DNA of 49,656 nucleotides from Chloroflexota bacterium (GTDB taxonomy: Bacteria > Chloroflexota > Dehalococcoidia > Dehalococcoidales > UBA2162): the NCBI GenBank assembly GCA_016190895.1, contig JACPPR010000012.1, positions 1 through 49,656 of the forward strand, in the 5' to 3' direction. Every line of letters begins with the position of its first letter. Within the stretch, counting starts at the first letter, position 1. The position numbers and the translations under genes were made by a program. The notes below the pieces were generated by a model. That model saw only the letters and a list, made by a program, of their open reading frames with translations, was not told the DNA's origin and searched no databases. Below, piece by piece: positions 46,561-49,656 of the stretch.

Positions 46561-47814
46561 CTAAATGATTCCACCCTCTTTCAAAACCGCCAGTTGTTCC
46601 TTCGAGTAACCCAATTCTTTCTCGTAAATCTCGGCGTTATGCTCCCCGATGAGCGGCGCCCGGCGCGATATAGCGACCGGCGACCCCGAGGCGATGACAA
46701 ACGGGCCGGGATAGGTAATGGTAGTCTTCAGCTCGGTGTGTTTTATTTGCTTCCAGAAGTCCCTGGCGATAAGCTGAGGATTGCCCATCATATCGGCAGT
46801 GGTGGATACGGGGTAGAGCATCACGCCCCATTTGATGGCCCCATCCAGAAGTTCGGCCTTCGTCTTGCTCATAAAGAACTTGGCCGTCGGCTCCTCAAGC
46901 TGGTTCCATTCGTCTTGCAGCACCTGGTTAAAATCCGGCCTGGCAAAATCGAAGTTACTGACGTACGGCGTGGAAGCCCCCTCGGCCTCCATCCAGTTGA
47001 CCAGCGGCTTGCTCGGCCAGACGGCAGGATTCGCGCGGTAAGACCAGTTCACCCAACCATCCTTGCAACGGTACATCTTCCTCGATACGTGCTTGGCAGG
47101 TCCCATCCCACCGCCACCCCGCCTCGCCACCGTCCCCCTCATCTGCCAGGCGGGTAGGCGGTTCGAGGTATCGATTTGGACGCAGGACTCGTAAACCGAG
47201 ATGTCTACCTGCTGCCCCTCTCCGGAAATCGACCGGTGGAGTAGAGCGGTCACGGCGCCCATACAGCCATCGGCCCCGGCGCACATATAGGCCTGGGAGG
47301 CGCCGCTGATGCGGACGGGCGGGTCGGAGGCTTCGCCCCACATATACATCTCGCCCGCCATCGCCCAGGCAACGATATCGGATGTCTTCCAATCTTTATA
47401 CGGTCCCGTCTGCCCGAAGGGTGTAATCGAGACCAGTATGATACCAGGGTTAATCTTCTCAAGGTCTTTGTAGCCGAGTCCGAGCTTATCCAGATAACCC
47501 GGCTGCTCGCTTTCGATAACGAAATCCGTGGTCTTCACCAGTGTCTTGAATAGTGCCTTGCCGTCCGCCGTCTCGATGTCAAGGGTAATGCCCCTCTTGC
47601 TGGTGTTCATAGCGAACCAGAAAAGGCTCTTTTCCGGGTGAGGCTCGTCATGGTAGAACGGGCCGATGCTCCGTGCCAGGTCGCCGCCGGGCTTTTCCAC
47701 CTTGATGACGTCGGCGCCCATGTCCCCGAGCATCTTGCCGCAGAGCAGACCCTTCTCATCAGTTAAGTCGAGGACGCGATACGGACCGAGCATACTTTCG
47801 TTCTTGCTTACCAA
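46561..47814 (-). CDS. CaiB/BaiF family class III CoA-transferase, 417 aa
   Basis: N-terminus GPYRVLDLTDEKGLLCGKMLGDMGADVIKVEKPGGD; NTSKRGITLDIETADGK; catalytic Asp in GEGQQVDISVYES. Longer and clearly diverged from the neighbouring 387-aa enzyme, so they are likely to handle different CoA donors or acceptors, or form a heteromeric pair. A TTG start with GGAG upstream is used; the ATG seven codons later is an alternative. Confidence 0.88.
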   Translation of the reverse strand: MVSKNESMLGPYRVLDLTDEKGLLCGKMLGDMGADVIKVEKPGGDLARSIGPFYHDEPHPEKSLFWFAMNTSKRGITLDIETADGKALFKTLVKTTDFVIESEQPGYLDKLGLGYKDLEKINPGIILVSITPFGQTGPYKDWKTSDIVAWAMAGEMYMWGEASDPPVRISGASQAYMCAGADGCMGAVTALLHRSISGEGQQVDISVYESCVQIDTSNRLPAWQMRGTVARRGGGGMGPAKHVSRKMYRCKDGWVNWSYRANPAVWPSKPLVNWMEAEGASTPYVSNFDFARPDFNQVLQDEWNQLEEPTAKFFMSKTKAELLDGAIKWGVMLYPVSTTADMMGNPQLIARDFWKQIKHTELKTTITYPGPFVIASGSPVAISRRAPLIGEHNAEIYEKELGYSKEQLAVLKEGGII

Positions 47815-47863
47815 AACTTTGGTCTCCTTTCAAAAAGAATCTCTAGCTTCCGAATTAACCATA

Positions 47864-47892
47864 AATCTATGGGATTTTTTTGAACAAGTCAA
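47864..47892 (-). promoter_or_regulatory. Promoter of the CoA-transferase gene
   Basis: On the minus strand TTGACT (47887-47892) and TAGATT (47864-47869) are 17 bases apart. Confidence 0.6.
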
Positions 47893-47896
47893 CGTG

Positions 47897-47934
47897 AATG
47901 GCAGCCGAAGGCGACCAAGCCTCCGGCTGCCATT
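47897..47934 (-). terminator. Hairpin after the partial lipoprotein gene
   Basis: AATGGCAGCCG (47897-47907) pairs with CGGCTGCCATT (47924-47934). There is no T-run, so terminator function is probable only from its position between two minus-strand units. Confidence 0.5.
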
Positions 47935-47994
47935 ACCTCCGAATCAATACTACAAATCTTGTTCTTGCCTTGGTCCTGTCAATTGCACTCCGCG

Positions 47995-49656
47995 TTAATA
48001 GCCCATCGATTTCTTCAACGCCCTATCGTACCACACATAGTTCGGCCACGTGGTCTGGGCATAGCTCACCGTGCTTTCACCGGAATAATTGGCGAGCCAC
48101 GGCCACCAGAAGGCGTAGTTGTACTCGAGCACGTCGGGAATGGCGAACGCCTGGTCGAGGACATACTTGGCTAACTTCTCCCGCCATACTTTCATCGCCT
48201 GCTCGACATCTGTCAGCGCCGCGACACGCACCTCGATAAGAGCTGCATTGACAACAGGGTCATTCAGATTACCGAGGTTGGCGTTTTGCCCCGTCCCCTG
48301 GTAAGCCACCCCCAGGTAGAACGTAGCGGCTGGAGCTGTAGTGCCCGTTATCATTGCATACTGCCTGTTGGCCGACATGTTTGTGTACGTGCCGGGGTCC
48401 CGAAGGTCGAACGTGAGTTCGATGCCTATCTTGGCCCACATGTCCTTGATTACTGAGTAGTAGTCTACAGCGGCTGTGTTCGCTGAGCTAAGCAGCAGCG
48501 ACGTCTTGAAGCCGTTGGGATAGCCGGCTTCTTTCAGGAGCTGCTTCGCCTTGTCCGGGTTATAGCTGAAAAGCTCTTTTATCGACGCCGGTGTATCCGG
48601 CTCTTCGAGTCCCAGGAAAAGGGTGTGGTAGTCCTTGGTATCGGCAAACGGGTAGGTTACCATTTGCCCTTTGCCGCCCCGGTAATCCCTGAGTAATGCC
48701 TGGTAATCGATGCCCATCATCATTGCCCGGCGTACCCGGACATCGCTGAAAGGCTGCTGGTCTATCCTCGGGAAAACGGGCGTCCCGCGGCCATCGACGG
48801 ATGTCCTTTCGAGAAAACGCATGCCCGGCGCCTGCTTGCGCAATTGCTCGGCATCGGTCGCCGAAACTCCCGTCATGTTATCTATCTTCGCTGTGCGCAG
48901 GGCAGCCTGCCGGGTGGATGCATCGGGTATTATGAGATTTTGCAAACGGTCAAGGTAAGGCAGTTGATTGCCCTTGCCAGGTCCGACCGGGTCCTTCTCC
49001 CAGAAATTCGGGTTCTTGGTATAGGTTATGAGGCTGCCCGGAATGTATTCGGTGAGCATGAATGCCGCTGTACCGACCTGGTCTTTCCAACCAGCCATCT
49101 TGTTGTACTTCTGGAACACCTCCGGCGGGTAGTAGCCGGTCGTGCTGTTAAGGCGGTTTAACGTACTCATCAGAGCCGATGCCGGAACTTTGACAGTCAC
49201 CTCCCAGGGTCCGGTCTTGGTGATAACGGCTACTCTTGTTTCAGGATTAGTTCTGTAAACATATGAGTCAGGGTCGCTGATTCTTTGCTTCATCACAAAG
49301 ACAACGTCATCGGCTGTCAGCTCACGGCCGTTCACCAGCCGGCTGGCTTCACTATTCGGGTTAAGCCCGTAGCGGATGCCCTGGCGAATCTTGTAGACGA
49401 TAGTCGCCTCGTCCTTGGCAATGTCGAAAGTCCATTTTGTGTCTTCGGAAATCAAGCCTACCTTACGGTCGAATCGGTCGGCATTGTGGGCCCAATCGGT
49501 CTCAGCGGTGCCATAGCCGCCGGCGGGACCCTTCGACCAATCGCCTCCCCACAGCTCTTGCATGGTTAGCGGGGTATTACCGGCGCCCGGAAAAGGCCCC
49601 CAGGCTGTCGGGTCGGATGCCACGGCACGTAGGAGCGTGCCGCCGTATTGGGGCAC
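47995..49656 (-). CDS. Peptide-type ABC substrate-binding protein (5' end outside window)
   Basis: 553 residues are visible. The reading frame is open to the window edge and lacks the signal peptide, which must lie beyond 49,656. It matches the lipoprotein at 42,969 throughout: PQYGGTLLRAV at the start, GTAETDWAHNADRF, PDKAKQLLKEAGYPNGFKTS and a similar aromatic C-terminus (WPWLANYSGEST). So the pair arose by duplication and has diverged. It is expected to be an extracytoplasmic binding lipoprotein for peptides or similar solutes. Confidence 0.88.
   Translation of the reverse strand: MPQYGGTLLRAVASDPTAWGPFPGAGNTPLTMQELWGGDWSKGPAGGYGTAETDWAHNADRFDRKVGLISEDTKWTFDIAKDEATIVYKIRQGIRYGLNPNSEASRLVNGRELTADDVVFVMKQRISDPDSYVYRTNPETRVAVITKTGPWEVTVKVPASALMSTLNRLNSTTGYYPPEVFQKYNKMAGWKDQVGTAAFMLTEYIPGSLITYTKNPNFWEKDPVGPGKGNQLPYLDRLQNLIIPDASTRQAALRTAKIDNMTGVSATDAEQLRKQAPGMRFLERTSVDGRGTPVFPRIDQQPFSDVRVRRAMMMGIDYQALLRDYRGGKGQMVTYPFADTKDYHTLFLGLEEPDTPASIKELFSYNPDKAKQLLKEAGYPNGFKTSLLLSSANTAAVDYYSVIKDMWAKIGIELTFDLRDPGTYTNMSANRQYAMITGTTAPAATFYLGVAYQGTGQNANLGNLNDPVVNAALIEVRVAALTDVEQAMKVWREKLAKYVLDQAFAIPDVLEYNYAFWWPWLANYSGESTVSYAQTTWPNYVWYDRALKKSMGY

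Noticed and set aside
45265-47814. Recent duplication of the two CoA-transferases
   Set aside because: They differ in length and in most of the sequence outside family motifs, so the split is old.
1-49656. tRNA or rRNA genes, including a tRNA attachment site
   Set aside because: No cloverleaf with a TTCRANNC loop or conserved rRNA stretch was noticed at the element junction or elsewhere; a scan was not run.

Overview
The window joins two different kinds of DNA. Positions 1 to about 24,250 are the right-hand part of an integrated mobile element that continues past the left edge. Positions about 24,300-49,656 are chromosome of an anaerobic bacterium. The host looks like an uncultured Dehalococcoidia-type Chloroflexota: family 5 peptide-binding lipoproteins paired with class III CoA-transferases, a tungsten aldehyde:ferredoxin oxidoreductase, an OmcA/MtrC-type decaheme cytochrome, and REP-like palindromes between genes. 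This taxonomic reading is inference from gene content, not a computed placement.

The element, read from its right end leftwards, has these parts. A large serine integrase (22.7-24.4 kb) lies at the chromosome junction. Beside it are a rightward XRE regulator and an ImmA-like protein, separated by a divergent promoter/operator region (21.2-21.3 kb) from a leftward Cro-like regulator. Next come a small basic protein, a protein resembling the phiC31 Gp3-like recombination directionality factors, a TOPRIM primase-helicase whose last few hundred bases carry an iteron-like repeat cluster, a Cys-rich small protein, a J-domain protein and a MoxR-like AAA ATPase. A 200-bp gap with a second iteron-like array follows, then a C2H2 zinc-finger/HTH protein. 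From there to the left edge runs a dense leftward cluster with ATGA or TGATG overlaps. It encodes small Met-rich membrane proteins, beta-sandwich proteins, fibre-like proteins with 21-residue helical repeats and fibronectin-like domains, a subtilisin-like protease without a signal peptide, a tyrosine recombinase with a zinc ribbon inserted in its catalytic domain, and a DUF192-TM-ArdC fusion. I see no terminase, portal, HK97 capsid, tail tape measure, relaxase or type IV secretion gene. The cluster is best described as a candidate membrane-associated particle or surface structure of unknown type, and it is the most likely previously undescribed system here. A shared Met-rich hydrophobic anchor in otherwise different proteins is the strongest internal sign that they work together.

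The chromosomal part begins with an Rrf2/IscR-type regulator whose promoter directly abuts, and is overlapped by, the 3' end of the integrase gene. Behind it lie co-directional genes for sulfur and Fe-S metabolism: an E1-like adenylyltransferase, a SufS-like cysteine desulfurase, cysK, cysE, a cystathionine gamma-synthase/lyase, thrC, a NIL-domain protein, iscS and iscU. A CDF metal exporter, a zinc alcohol dehydrogenase and a frameshifted four-helix-bundle gene follow. The last 12.5 kb, all on the minus strand, hold a monoheme lipoprotein, a decaheme lipoprotein cytochrome (probable extracellular electron transfer), an aldehyde ferredoxin oxidoreductase with its ferredoxin, two peptide-binding lipoproteins (one cut by the window edge) and two CaiB/BaiF CoA-transferases. 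Clear hairpin terminators and sigma70-like promoters separate these units. No rRNA, tRNA or CRISPR array was seen.
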